DNA of 64,000 nt from PWHG01 sp964406935 (GTDB lineage Bacteria > Patescibacteriota > Patescibacteriia > Patescibacteriales > UBA12465), in contig CAYOTM010000002.1 in the NCBI GenBank assembly GCA_964406935.1, forward strand, positions 1 to 64,000, given 5' to 3'. The position numbers and the translations under genes were made by a program. Under the pieces are notes generated by a model. That model searched no databases, had not been told where the DNA came from, and saw only the letters and a program-made list of their open reading frames with translations. Numbering within the stretch: the first letter of the stretch is position 1; each line of letters starts with the position of its first letter. Below are positions 26,258 to 34,708 of this stretch, piece after piece.

Positions 26258-27225
26258 GGCCTGGACGAAATTCTAAAAATTAGTCTCCAAAAACGCCAAG
26301 AAATATAATTTTTTAATAAAAATTGTTCAAATATTAGCGAAAAAACAAAAATTTTAAAAATGTTTGCTAAGATTTTTAATTTATTCATTAAATTTTGCTG
26401 AGACCAGTGTTTAAAAAATAATAAATGTTGCCCCCAAAATGACCATTCCCTTTCTTGACGAGACCGCTGACGACGTTTAATAAATTTGTGATAAAAATTA
26501 AGGCCACTAGCCACACTACGGTGATGATAAATAATCGCTTCAGGCACTAACTGGGCTGACCAGGAAGCTAAAAATAGGCGATAAGCTAAATCACAGTCTT
26601 CTTTATACATAAAAAAACGTTCATCGAAATATTGATTATTTTCTTGAATAGAGTCCAGGGCCGAAAAACGAAATAAAGCAGCCGCCCCAGAGGCCCCAAT
26701 AATTTTAGAGTTGTCAAATTGTTCGTGATCAATTTTTCCCTGCCCTAAATCTTTAAAAATTAAACCAGGCTGTAAAACTAAACCACAAGAATCAATTTTA
26801 TTAGTCAAGCGCTGAAAAGGAAAATCCCAGTATAAAATTTTAGGGGCAACCACTCCTAAGGATTTATCATTATTAATTACCTTTAATAATTGAGAAATCG
26901 CCTCTTTTGACAATAAAGTATCCGGATTAAGTACAAAAAAATAATCAGCTTGCACTGATTTTGCCTGATTAATTAACTGATTATAGGCTCGAGAGAACCC
27001 TAAATTATTAGAAAATCTAATTACTTGCCAGTCAAGCTCCCCCCAATTTTGGTAAGTTTGTAAAAATTCAACATTTTGATTATCGGCCCCGCTATTATCT
27101 CCAATTAAAATACTAACTTGACAGTTGTTTACCTGACGACTGGCCTTAACTAAGCTATTTAAGAATTCTGATAAATAAGGCAGAGTGTGCTGACGATAAA
27201 GCAAAAAGCCAATAATTAATTTCAT
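26254..27225 (-). CDS. GT2 family glycosyltransferase
   Basis: A 323-residue GT-A fold transferase. It shows LIGDNSG, FSNNLGFSRAYNQLI and a DxD-like acidic motif in YFFVLNPDTLLSKEA. The C-terminal part has GASGAAALFRFSALD and DERFFMYKEDCDLAYRLFLA (the ED of the GT2 family). The pattern is that of rhamnosyltransferase/WbbL-type enzymes. The last 50 residues may include a membrane-associated helix. It lies 4 nt after rmlA and so is probably in the same sugar-nucleotide operon. Acceptor unknown. Confidence 0.9.
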   Translation of the reverse strand: MKLIIGFLLYRQHTLPYLSEFLNSLVKASRQVNNCQVSILIGDNSGADNQNVEFLQTYQNWGELDWQVIRFSNNLGFSRAYNQLINQAKSVQADYFFVLNPDTLLSKEAISQLLKVINNDKSLGVVAPKILYWDFPFQRLTNKIDSCGLVLQPGLIFKDLGQGKIDHEQFDNSKIIGASGAAALFRFSALDSIQENNQYFDERFFMYKEDCDLAYRLFLASWSAQLVPEAIIYHHRSVASGLNFYHKFIKRRQRSRQEREWSFWGQHLLFFKHWSQQNLMNKLKILANIFKIFVFSLIFEQFLLKNYISWRFWRLIFRISSRP

Positions 27226-27229
27226 AAAA

Positions 27230-27955
27230 CTAAATAATCAATTTATGATCGAGCTTTTCTTTAGCAATTTGCTGGGCTTTAAGCAAACTATCAAAGGTGC
27301 CAGCATCAAGCCACTCACCCTTAACTTTAGCGACTTCTAATTCACCACTAGCTAAGTACCAATTATTAACATCGGTGATTTCTAGCTCCCCTCGATCACT
27401 AGCTCGTAAGTTTTTAGCAATCTCAATGACTCGACTATCATACACATAAAGACCGGTCACCGCATAATTACTGAGATATTCTTTAGGCTTTTCCACAATT
27501 TTTTCGGCCTTATAATTTTTATCAAATTTAACTACCCCAAAACGTTCCGGATCAGGCACTTCCTTGGCAAAAATTTTCGCCCCCTTCTTAAAACTACTAA
27601 TCTCCGTTAAAAAGTCATCTTCAAAAATATTGTCCCCCAAAATCATCACTACATTTTCATTATCAATAAAATTCTCGCCAATAATAAATGCTTGGGCTAA
27701 ACCCTCTGGTTGATCTTGAATTTCATAGGTAAATTTCACCCCAAATTGACGACCACTCCCTAATAAATTTAAATAGTCACCGGCTCTCTCGGGGGCGACA
27801 ATAATTAAAATTTCTTTAATACCGGCTTTAATTAGGGTATTTAAAGGATAATAAATCATTGGCCGATTATAAATTGGCAATAATTGTTTGCTAGTAATTT
27901 TAGTTAGTGGTCGCAAGCGAGTACCGCTGCCACCAGAAAGAATGATGCCGCGCAT
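27230..27955 (-). CDS. rmlA: Glucose-1-phosphate thymidylyltransferase family (RmlA-like, short)
   Basis: Nucleotidyltransferase for sugar nucleotides. The 241-residue protein starts MRGIILSGGSGTRLRPLTKITSKQLLPIYNRPMIYYPL (signature GGxGTRLxPxT and KQLLP), then MILGDNIFED, the catalytic Asp region, and ITDVNNWYL. At 241 residues it lacks the C-terminal allosteric helices of classic RmlA (about 290). It feeds dTDP-sugar synthesis with the RmlD-like reductase next to it. RmlB and RmlC are not seen in the window. Confidence 0.88.
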   Translation of the reverse strand: MRGIILSGGSGTRLRPLTKITSKQLLPIYNRPMIYYPLNTLIKAGIKEILIIVAPERAGDYLNLLGSGRQFGVKFTYEIQDQPEGLAQAFIIGENFIDNENVVMILGDNIFEDDFLTEISSFKKGAKIFAKEVPDPERFGVVKFDKNYKAEKIVEKPKEYLSNYAVTGLYVYDSRVIEIAKNLRASDRGELEITDVNNWYLASGELEVAKVKGEWLDAGTFDSLLKAQQIAKEKLDHKLII

Positions 27956-27960
27956 AATAT

Positions 27961-28836
27961 TTAAGTTAATTTGGCTGACTGGTAATGAGCCGCTAAAGCT
28001 TGTTTAAAGGAGCGCAACTTAGGGCGACGACTATTAATTAAAACTGAAGAGTTAGCTCGCTTGGCTGGTCGAGCCAGCTCCTGGCTAGTTACGGGAATAA
28101 TTTTGGGTTCCAGTTGAAAAATTTTAAATAATTCCTGAGCGCCTTCGAGCCAAGTAGCTGGATCTTCATTAACAAAGTGATAAATTCCCGAATTAGCTCG
28201 ATCTTGAAGCAAGGAGTAAGTCGCTTGAGCTAAATCAGGAGTATAAGTAAAGCAACTTCTTTCCCCGTCAACAATTTTAATTTCTGGTTTATTTTTAGCT
28301 AAATCAAGCATTAAATCAAAAAAACTCGGCTTAGCGCTAGGACTCTTTCCCTGGGGACCAAATAATTTAGAGCTCCGAATTAAATAAAAGTTCAGACCAT
28401 GGGGGGCTAAACTCAAAATCTTTTCTTCGCCCGCCAATTTACTCTGACCATAACGATTAATTGGATTGGGCCGATCTTTTTCAAAAAAACCAAGAAAATT
28501 AGGCGCATCATTAGAAAAAACGTAATCAGTGGAATAATGAACTAAGATTGCTTGCCGCTCCAAGCACCAATCAGCTAAAAAAGCTGGCAAATCACGGTTA
28601 AGAATTAAGGCTTGCTCGTATTCCTTATCAGATTGCTCACACAAATCAACCGCATTATAAGCGGCGGCATTGATCACTACCTGGGGTTTATAAAAATCAA
28701 TCAATCTTTTAAGGCCAACTAAATTACTCAAGTCGAGCTCACTTCGATCCCAAGCGGATAAATCAAATTGTTTAAATGATTCTTGAAGGCAACATCCCAA
28801 GTTCCCCTGGGCGCCTAAAATTAAAACTTTTAACAT
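27961..28836 (-). CDS. rmlD: dTDP-4-dehydrorhamnose reductase-like (RmlD)
   Basis: NAD(P)H-dependent sugar-nucleotide reductase of 291 residues. It has the Rossmann LILGAQGNLG, VVINAAAYNAVDLCEQ, the catalytic HYSTDYVFS and NRYGQSKLAGEE (YxxxK), and the RSSKLFGP segment. It sits 5 nt upstream of the RmlA-like gene. It supports a rhamnose-type glycan for the cell surface. RmlB and RmlC would have to come from elsewhere. Confidence 0.88.
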   Translation of the reverse strand: MLKVLILGAQGNLGCCLQESFKQFDLSAWDRSELDLSNLVGLKRLIDFYKPQVVINAAAYNAVDLCEQSDKEYEQALILNRDLPAFLADWCLERQAILVHYSTDYVFSNDAPNFLGFFEKDRPNPINRYGQSKLAGEEKILSLAPHGLNFYLIRSSKLFGPQGKSPSAKPSFFDLMLDLAKNKPEIKIVDGERSCFTYTPDLAQATYSLLQDRANSGIYHFVNEDPATWLEGAQELFKIFQLEPKIIPVTSQELARPAKRANSSVLINSRRPKLRSFKQALAAHYQSAKLT

Positions 28837-28877
28837 ATTTAAATTATAGATGAAAAACTAAAAATCAACAAATTAAA

Positions 28878-28905
28878 AATACCTAGCCACTAGCGACTAG
28901 GTATT
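28878..28905 (-). terminator. Terminator after murF
   Basis: AATACCTAG / CTAGGTATT, a 9-bp stem with a 10-nt loop, followed on the minus strand by TTTTTAATTT. It ends the mraZ-murF operon. Confidence 0.8.
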
Positions 28906-28926
28906 AACTTACAAAAAAAACAATTA

Positions 28927-30207
28927 TTAAGTTTTCCAAGCAGTCTCTTGCCGAACTAATAATTTAGGAGCGTTTTGCGGATCAGCCATAATTTCTTTAA
29001 CAATTTTTTCCATTCTTATCCCCTGAGAACCCTTAACTAAAATTAAATCACCGGGCTGTAAACGATTTTGTAAGAATTTACCAGCTTCTTCTGGGTAGGG
29101 AAAATGCCAAACTTGATCACGATTAAAGCCATTTTCTATAGCTCCTCGATAAATATCACGAGCGCGCTCACCAACAGTTAACAAATAATCAATTTTTAAT
29201 TCCGCTACCAATTGACCGATCATTAAATGACCATCTTCTGAATAAGAACCAATTTCCAACATATCGCCCAAAACAGCATATTTCTTCCCTTGTTTAGTCT
29301 CTAAGCGAGCTAAAGTTTTTAAAGCTAATTTACTTGATTCAGGCGAAGAATTATAAGTATCATCAATAATATTTGTTTGTTTAATGCCAGAAATTAAATT
29401 TAATCGTCCTGCTGGCAAAGAAAAATCTGACCAGGCATTGGTAGTGTCCACTAAATGGAACCCTAAATGCAAGCCAGTTAAAATAGCGGCTAAAACCGAA
29501 TAAATACCTGCTTCATTAATAATTTTTGTTAAATTCATTGGAACAACTGAGCCTTGATAATTTAACTTACAATTAATCCCTCCAAAAAATTCAGCTTGGG
29601 CATCTTGTTTAAAAATTAAATCAACCACTTGTAAATCAGCCCCGGCTTGTAATCCATAAGTAAGCACTCGGCAAGGACTTACCTCCGCCATTGGTCGAAC
29701 TAATTCTTGATCATAATTTAAAATCGCCAAACCGCCCGGCTGTAATTGTTCAACTAAAACTTGTTTTTCTTTTTGAATATTTCCCAGACTACCAAAGTAC
29801 TCGAGATGAGAATGACTAACCGCCGTAATAATCGCCACATCCGGCTTAGCAATTGAAGTTAAATATAGCATATCACCCGGTCGATCAATGCCCATTTCTA
29901 AAACTAAAATTTCTGGATATTTTTTAGTTATTAGTAGCAAAGATAAACCCTTAAAATATACCCCTAGCCAGCCAAATAATGACTTACCAGGAGACAAAGA
30001 ACCAATAATTGTTAAGGGGAGGCCAAATTCATTATTATAATTTTTAGGGGTGCTCCGAACCGTAAATTTTTTAGCCAACAAAAAGGCCACCGCTTCTTTA
30101 GTGCTGGTTTTTCCAACCGAACCGCTAATCCCAATAATTTTAGGCTGATATTTTTTAAGGATCAGGCGGGCCAAAATTTTCAATTGTTGCTGAACAATTT
30201 TTTTCAT
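28927..30207 (-). CDS. murF: UDP-N-acetylmuramoyl-tripeptide-D-alanyl-D-alanine ligase
   Basis: Adds D-Ala-D-Ala to the peptidoglycan precursor. The 426-residue protein has the ATP-binding ISGSVGKTSTKEAV near residue 27, FNYDQEL-like phrasing, the loop AGRLNLI, DDTYNSSPESS, and ALGDMLEIGSYSEDGH. It is the last gene of the mraZ-rsmH-ftsL-ftsI-murF run, 9 nt after ftsI, and is followed by a terminator. MurE and MraY are not adjacent, so the dcw cluster is reduced. Confidence 0.94.
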   Translation of the reverse strand: MKKIVQQQLKILARLILKKYQPKIIGISGSVGKTSTKEAVAFLLAKKFTVRSTPKNYNNEFGLPLTIIGSLSPGKSLFGWLGVYFKGLSLLLITKKYPEILVLEMGIDRPGDMLYLTSIAKPDVAIITAVSHSHLEYFGSLGNIQKEKQVLVEQLQPGGLAILNYDQELVRPMAEVSPCRVLTYGLQAGADLQVVDLIFKQDAQAEFFGGINCKLNYQGSVVPMNLTKIINEAGIYSVLAAILTGLHLGFHLVDTTNAWSDFSLPAGRLNLISGIKQTNIIDDTYNSSPESSKLALKTLARLETKQGKKYAVLGDMLEIGSYSEDGHLMIGQLVAELKIDYLLTVGERARDIYRGAIENGFNRDQVWHFPYPEEAGKFLQNRLQPGDLILVKGSQGIRMEKIVKEIMADPQNAPKLLVRQETAWKT

Positions 30208-30216
30208 ATATTAAAA

Positions 30217-32301
30217 CTAATCGCGACTCTTGGGAATTTGATAATATGTAAGAAGCCATTCGGCAATTTCCTTCCATAAAGGAACGGCTGTTGCTTCAGC
30301 AAAACGCACTCCTTTGGGTTTATCAATTTTAACTAACATCACAAAACGAGGATCATCAATCGGGGCAATCGCCGTAAAAATGTGAATAAATTCATCAGGG
30401 CTGTAACCACCAGCTACCGGAATTTGGGCCGTTCCTGTCTTACCACCAACATAATAACCAGGAATCATTGCTCGTACTCCATGCCCCTTTTCAACTACAT
30501 TAACTAACATCGCTAAAGCAGTGTGAGCAGTTTTTTCAGACACCACCTGCCTCACTGCTTTCGGACTAATTTTTTGATGGCTCCCATCAGAGTTAATAAT
30601 TTCTTGAACCACATAAGGTTTCATTAAAATCCCTTGATTAGCTAGGGCCTGATAAGACATCACGATTTGTAAAGGAGTCACTGCAATCCCCTGACCAAAA
30701 GAGGCAGTAGCGGCATCAATTTCCTTAATTCGACTACCTAGTAAATTTTGAATGCTACCGCTGCTTTCGGCCCCCAATTCAATTCCAGTTTTCTCGCCAA
30801 AACCAAACGCTTGTAAATATTGAGCAAAAGTTTGCGGACCAATTTGTCGCATCGCAAAAATTGCTCCAGTATTTAAAGACTTCTCTAAAACTGCATTCAT
30901 GTCAACTAGACCATGACCACCATGAGTGGCAAAATCAGAGTTTCTAATCGGTTTCGGCCAGCCACTAATCATAATACTTCCCTGATCTTCATAGGTGGTG
31001 TTAGGGCTAACCTTCCCCTGGTCCAGAGAGGCAGCCATAGTAATTGTTTTAAAAACTGAACCAGGTTCAAATTGATAAAAAATTGCCGGATTATTAAAAA
31101 CACTTAAATCGGTGACTGTTCGATAATTATTAGGATCAAAGCTGGGGATTGAACACATCGCCATAATTGCTCCGGTTTTTGCTTCCACTATAATAACCGA
31201 ACCACCAGCTGCTTGATTACGATCAACCGTTTCTTGCAATTTTTCACAAGCAAAAAATTGAACACTGCGATCAATCGTTAACACTAAATCACTACCAATT
31301 TCCGGCTTAACATATTCTTGATCATTAATAATTAAAGTATTACCGGCCCCTCTTTCGGTTTTTAAATAACCTTGCTTACCGGCTAATTCAATTTCAAAAA
31401 ATTCCTCTAAACCATAGCGTCCCTTAACGGTGTCACCAGACATTCCTACAAATCCCAACAGATGAGAAGCAAGCGAAGGTTCGGGATAAAAACGATGACT
31501 AGTAATTTGAAAAGAAACCCCGGGAATTTTAACTTCAGTTTCCGTTTCTTGATAATAAATTTTTTCTCTTAATCGAAATAAATCACTAGCTTGCCAAGTT
31601 TTTTCTTCATTACTAATTAAAAAGGCGTATAAAGCGAGTAGGGTTTCATCCTCAACTTTATCTAAAAATGGTTCATAGGGATCACCTGGCTTATCAACAA
31701 TTCTTAAATAACGATTAATGATTTCTTCACGCTTTTTTTTAATTGCTTGTTCTAATCGAATCTGTTTCAATTCTAAAGCATCACTCGCCCCCGCGGCAGC
31801 CGCTTCTTCTTCAATAATAGTCGCTTTTTTTATATTTTTTTCTTCTTCGGTTAAACTTTCTTCCTGATCAACCGTCGCTAAACGCTCAGCAAGCAATGCT
31901 TGTCGGGAAGTACCATACTCCTCTTCGGCCTCCTCAATTACCCGCTGATGATCAAAAAATTGATAAAATTTATCAGCCAAATCTTGAGGATTAGGAATAT
32001 CTTTAGGAACGACATAAATAAAAGCAAAGTCTTTATTGGTAGCCGCTAAAAATAAACTCTCCTGGCCAGTAGCTGTTTCTCGTAAAAAAATCCGACCCCG
32101 TGGAGCCTGCAACTGATTATAAACCTGATGTTGACTTAGGGCAAGATTGGCATATTGATCATGATTTAAGACTTGTAGGGAAAATAATTTAACGATCAAA
32201 GCAATAAACAATAAAAAAATAAACGCTCCGGCCAAGCCTAAGCGATTATTACTATTTAAAATTTTATCTTTTTTAGTTTTTTTATTAAAATCGCGCCACA
32301 T
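30217..32301 (-). CDS. ftsI: Penicillin-binding protein 2 / FtsI-like transpeptidase
   Basis: Class B PBP for septal peptidoglycan. The 694-residue protein has a TM anchor near 20-42 and the N-terminal RGRIFLRE motif. The transpeptidase active sites are EPGSVFKTIT (SxxK, catalytic Ser), SLNTGAIF (SxN) and KTGTAQIP (KTG). Between the anchor and the core there is an insertion near residues 105-240, rich in Glu and Lys and likely helical, not usual for FtsI. It overlaps no neighbour and is 35 nt downstream of ftsL. Confidence 0.92.
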   Translation of the reverse strand: MWRDFNKKTKKDKILNSNNRLGLAGAFIFLLFIALIVKLFSLQVLNHDQYANLALSQHQVYNQLQAPRGRIFLRETATGQESLFLAATNKDFAFIYVVPKDIPNPQDLADKFYQFFDHQRVIEEAEEEYGTSRQALLAERLATVDQEESLTEEEKNIKKATIIEEEAAAAGASDALELKQIRLEQAIKKKREEIINRYLRIVDKPGDPYEPFLDKVEDETLLALYAFLISNEEKTWQASDLFRLREKIYYQETETEVKIPGVSFQITSHRFYPEPSLASHLLGFVGMSGDTVKGRYGLEEFFEIELAGKQGYLKTERGAGNTLIINDQEYVKPEIGSDLVLTIDRSVQFFACEKLQETVDRNQAAGGSVIIVEAKTGAIMAMCSIPSFDPNNYRTVTDLSVFNNPAIFYQFEPGSVFKTITMAASLDQGKVSPNTTYEDQGSIMISGWPKPIRNSDFATHGGHGLVDMNAVLEKSLNTGAIFAMRQIGPQTFAQYLQAFGFGEKTGIELGAESSGSIQNLLGSRIKEIDAATASFGQGIAVTPLQIVMSYQALANQGILMKPYVVQEIINSDGSHQKISPKAVRQVVSEKTAHTALAMLVNVVEKGHGVRAMIPGYYVGGKTGTAQIPVAGGYSPDEFIHIFTAIAPIDDPRFVMLVKIDKPKGVRFAEATAVPLWKEIAEWLLTYYQIPKSRD

Positions 32302-32336
32302 AAATATAGTTACCAGCTAAACACCAGAATAATTTA

Positions 32337-32675
32337 TTAGCGCTTGGCCACCGTCGTGTCATTGTTTAAAATAATGTATTCAAAATCATCCACCTCAACC
32401 ATCGATAAATCAGTGAGACGTTCGGCTAATTTATTATAAGACTTATTGGCCATTAAAGTTGTCTCCAACTCCCGGTATTCAGCTGACAAGTTAGCTGCTT
32501 CTAACCGCAAATCGCGAACAGCAAAACTTTTTACGGTTAAATCGTTTACAATCCCCAAGTAGGCAACCCCAACTATAAACAAACAAACTAGCAAAAAACC
32601 ATTGATAAAACGCCAAGATAAACGGCACGTTCTTGTTTTTTTAGATTTTCTAGCCTGACAATTAAGGACTTTCAT
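32337..32675 (-). CDS. ftsL: FtsL-like cell division protein
   Basis: A 112-residue bitopic protein. A basic cytosolic tail, one TM helix (GFLLVCLFIVGVAYLGIV, about 28-45) and an outer leucine-rich coiled coil (LRLEAANLSAEYRELETTL) match FtsL/DivIC. Its place between rsmH and ftsI is the classic ftsL slot. Sequence identity in this family is low, so the call rests on topology and position. Confidence 0.8.
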   Translation of the reverse strand: MKVLNCQARKSKKTRTCRLSWRFINGFLLVCLFIVGVAYLGIVNDLTVKSFAVRDLRLEAANLSAEYRELETTLMANKSYNKLAERLTDLSMVEVDDFEYIILNNDTTVAKR

Positions 32676-32742
32676 AGTTTTGTGATTTAAGTATTAAGGA
32701 AGAGCTGAATTACGCTCTAGACTATATAGGATTTAAAAATTA

Positions 32743-33684
32743 TTAAAGTTTTTGTAGCACTCGGAGTTTGGCACTACGAGAGCGGGGATTGTCAGCGATT
32801 TCCGCGGCAGTCGGAATCAAAGGTTTTTTGGTGAGCAGTTTAGTTAAGGGCTGAATTAGCGGCACTTGCTGAACAATTTGTTTTTCCCCTAAATTTAAGC
32901 CGCTAAAATAACGAAAATAGTATTTGACGATGCGGTCTTCGCCGCTGTGAAAGGAAATAATCGCTAAGCGTCCGCCTGGAGCAAGCAACTTAATCGCTGC
33001 TGGCAACATTAGATGTAAATTGTTAAGTTCATCGTTAGTGGCAATCCGTAAGGCTTGCCAAATTTTGGTGGCCGGATGAATTTTCTTGGGGAAACGACTG
33101 GGCGGTAGGGCCTGACTCACTATGTTAATTAATTGGTCTGCTCGGGCAATCCTTTCCTTCCTCCTGAAGGAAACGATCGCCCGAGCGACACGATAAGCAT
33201 GGGCATCTTCACCGTATTCTTGAAAAATCTTGGTCAATTCAGGTAAGGAAAATTCGTTTACAATTTCTAAAGTGGAGTAAGGACTCTCAGGCCCAAAGGC
33301 CATATTGAGATCACCGAGGCTGTTAAAGGAGAAAGTGCGTGCCTGGTCAGCTAACTGATCAGAGGATAAACCAAGATCAGCAACAATTCCTTGACAACTA
33401 TTATCTTTAAGGCCAGCTGACTGGGCGATGGTGGCTAAATCACGAAAATTTCCTGAAATGAATTTAATATTTAAAGTACCTGATTGTTGAAATTTTATTT
33501 GGGCTTGACTAATCGCTTGAGGATCAAGATCAATCGCGATCACCCTTCCCTCTTGACCAACTTGCTGAGCTAAAGCTTGAGTGTAGGAACCAGCTCCTAA
33601 GGTGCAATCAATAAAGGTGTCGCCAATTTGTGGTTGTAAGTAGTCAAGAACTTCGGTCAGCATCACTGGCTGATGACGCGACAT
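32743..33684 (-). CDS. rsmH: 16S rRNA (cytosine-1402-N4)-methyltransferase
   Basis: SAM-dependent enzyme modifying C1402. The 313-residue protein has HQPVMLTEVL, the SAM-binding FIDCTLGAGSYTQAL, GIVADLGLSSDQL, FQEYGEDAHAYRVA, and IISFHSGEDRIVK near the C-terminus. It starts 4 nt after mraZ. Confidence 0.96.
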   Translation of the reverse strand: MSRHQPVMLTEVLDYLQPQIGDTFIDCTLGAGSYTQALAQQVGQEGRVIAIDLDPQAISQAQIKFQQSGTLNIKFISGNFRDLATIAQSAGLKDNSCQGIVADLGLSSDQLADQARTFSFNSLGDLNMAFGPESPYSTLEIVNEFSLPELTKIFQEYGEDAHAYRVARAIVSFRRKERIARADQLINIVSQALPPSRFPKKIHPATKIWQALRIATNDELNNLHLMLPAAIKLLAPGGRLAIISFHSGEDRIVKYYFRYFSGLNLGEKQIVQQVPLIQPLTKLLTKKPLIPTAAEIADNPRSRSAKLRVLQKL

Positions 33685-33688
33685 AGAG

Positions 33689-34120
33689 CTAAATCCCTAA
33701 ATCACTTAAGGCCTCAGCGATATCATTACTATTTTTTTCTGTTTCTAATTTATAATTTTGCCAAGCTTGTTCATCCCAAATTTCTAAATGATTATATAAA
33801 CCAGCAATGATTACTTTTTTATTTAAATGACTAAACTGGCGAAGATACTCAGGAAGAGTAACTCTTCCCTGATTATCAAATTCAACATCCATTGCCCCGG
33901 CTAACATGTGGCGAGCAAAGGCCCGGGCTCGAGATTGACCAATCGGTAAGGCGGCAAACTTCTGAGCGATTTTGGTAAATTGTTCTTTAGAATATAAAAA
34001 TAAGCAGTTGTCCAAACCCTTGGTAACGACTGCTCCTTTTTTTAAAATCGTGCGAAATTTAGCTGGTACAGCTAAACGCCCTTTGTCATCTAAATTGTGT
34101 TGGTATTCGCCGATGAACAT
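33689..34120 (-). CDS. mraZ: Transcriptional regulator MraZ
   Basis: A 143-residue protein with two SpoVT/AbrB-like half repeats, each with the DxxGRxxxP core: DDKGRLAVPAKFR near residue 12 and DNQGRVTLPEYLR near 82. MraZ forms rings and binds repeated boxes upstream of its own gene to control dcw genes. Such boxes are present at 34159-34183. First gene of the reduced dcw operon, with a leader of about 68 nt. Confidence 0.96.
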   Translation of the reverse strand: MFIGEYQHNLDDKGRLAVPAKFRTILKKGAVVTKGLDNCLFLYSKEQFTKIAQKFAALPIGQSRARAFARHMLAGAMDVEFDNQGRVTLPEYLRQFSHLNKKVIIAGLYNHLEIWDEQAWQNYKLETEKNSNDIAEALSDLGI

Positions 34121-34158
34121 ATGAAATCAAAAATAATAAATTTATCTCCGCGATTATT

Positions 34159-34183
34159 TCACCCTAATTCCCCACTTTTCACC
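34159..34183 (-). promoter_or_regulatory. Predicted MraZ operator, three boxes at 10-bp periodicity
   Basis: On the minus strand GGTGA, five bases, GGGGA, five bases, GGTGA. Spacing of exactly 10 bp matches the box-N5-box-N5-box layout of known MraZ sites. The boxes are at 34183-34179, 34173-34169 and 34163-34159, just downstream of the predicted start. Confidence 0.75.
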
Positions 34184-34194
34184 TTTGTGATTTA

Positions 34195-34223
34195 ATTATA
34201 CACCACTTAACCCCTCAGGTCAA
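34195..34223 (-). promoter_or_regulatory. Promoter of the mraZ operon
   Basis: -35 TTGACC (34223-34218), 17-bp spacer, -10 TATAAT (34200-34195). Predicted start about 34188, with the MraZ boxes at +5 to +29. Confidence 0.85.
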
Positions 34224-34232
34224 CTCTAATTA

Positions 34233-34251
34233 TTAGCTTAAAATAAGCTAA
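34233..34251. terminator. Hairpin upstream of the mraZ promoter
   Basis: Perfect 8-bp stem TTAGCTTA / TAAGCTAA with a 3-nt loop and an A-rich flank. With the larger hairpin next to it, it forms a tandem terminator between tsaB and mraZ. Confidence 0.5.
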
Positions 34252-34266
34252 AAAAACTAAGAAAAA

Positions 34267-34294
34267 ACTACTTATCCACAAGTAGTTTTTAAAA
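34267..34294 (-). terminator. Terminator after tsaB, with a DnaA box in the loop
   Basis: AAAAACTACTT / AAGTAGTTTTT, an 11-bp stem with a 6-nt loop, T-rich on the minus strand. Its loop and inner stem contain TTATCCACA (34272-34280). Confidence 0.75.
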
Positions 34295-34323
34295 TAAGAA
34301 AAAATGCTTAAAATTTATCCACA
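34272..34323 (+). promoter_or_regulatory. Two perfect DnaA-box sequences
   Basis: TTATCCACA occurs at 34272-34280 and again at 34315-34323, same orientation, 43 bp start to start. Both equal the E. coli DnaA consensus. No other copy was noticed in the window. Function not proven. Confidence 0.45.
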
Positions 34324-34342
34324 GGGAGGATAAAAAGAAGGG

Positions 34343-34708
34343 TCAGCCAATATTAGGTGGACGATTATATTGAGGGACAACTAATAACTGACCAGCGATT
34401 TTTTTGCTGGCTAATTTTTGCTGGTTTTCTAAGGGGAGAACGGGAATTTTTAAAGCAAAGCCGAGGGCATTGGCTGTTAAAATACCAATTCGTAAACTAG
34501 TAAAACTATCACCTTGACTAGCTACTTTAATTCCCTTTAAATCACTAAGTTTCAATTTATTTTGACTTAATAATTGATTAATTGTCGGCAATAATTTTTC
34601 CGCTTGACGGCGACGGGCTCCAACTTTTTTTTCGGCTATCAATTTATTTTTTTCATTTAAGCTAACAATTAAATAATCATTATCAGCGGTATTAATATTT
34701 AAAATCAT
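34343..34708 (-). CDS. tsaB: TsaB-like protein, N-terminal half only
   Basis: TsaB partners TsaD and TsaE in making the t6A modification of tRNA. At 121 residues only the N-terminal ASKHA half is present: MILNINTADNDYL, QAEKLLPTINQLL, LKGIKVASQGDSFTSLRIGILTANAL. The usual protein is about 220-230 residues. The reading frame ends cleanly, and the upstream dus gene overlaps its start by 17 bp, so it looks like a true short form, as in other Patescibacteria. The typical GPGSFTGLR motif is here GDSFTSLR. Confidence 0.8.
   Translation of the reverse strand: MILNINTADNDYLIVSLNEKNKLIAEKKVGARRRQAEKLLPTINQLLSQNKLKLSDLKGIKVASQGDSFTSLRIGILTANALGFALKIPVLPLENQQKLASKKIAGQLLVVPQYNRPPNIG

Noticed and set aside
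34272..34323. Replication origin at the two DnaA boxes
   Set aside because: Only two boxes, no dnaA or dnaN gene, no box cluster and no DNA-unwinding element that stands out. It is reported only as a DnaA-box pair.
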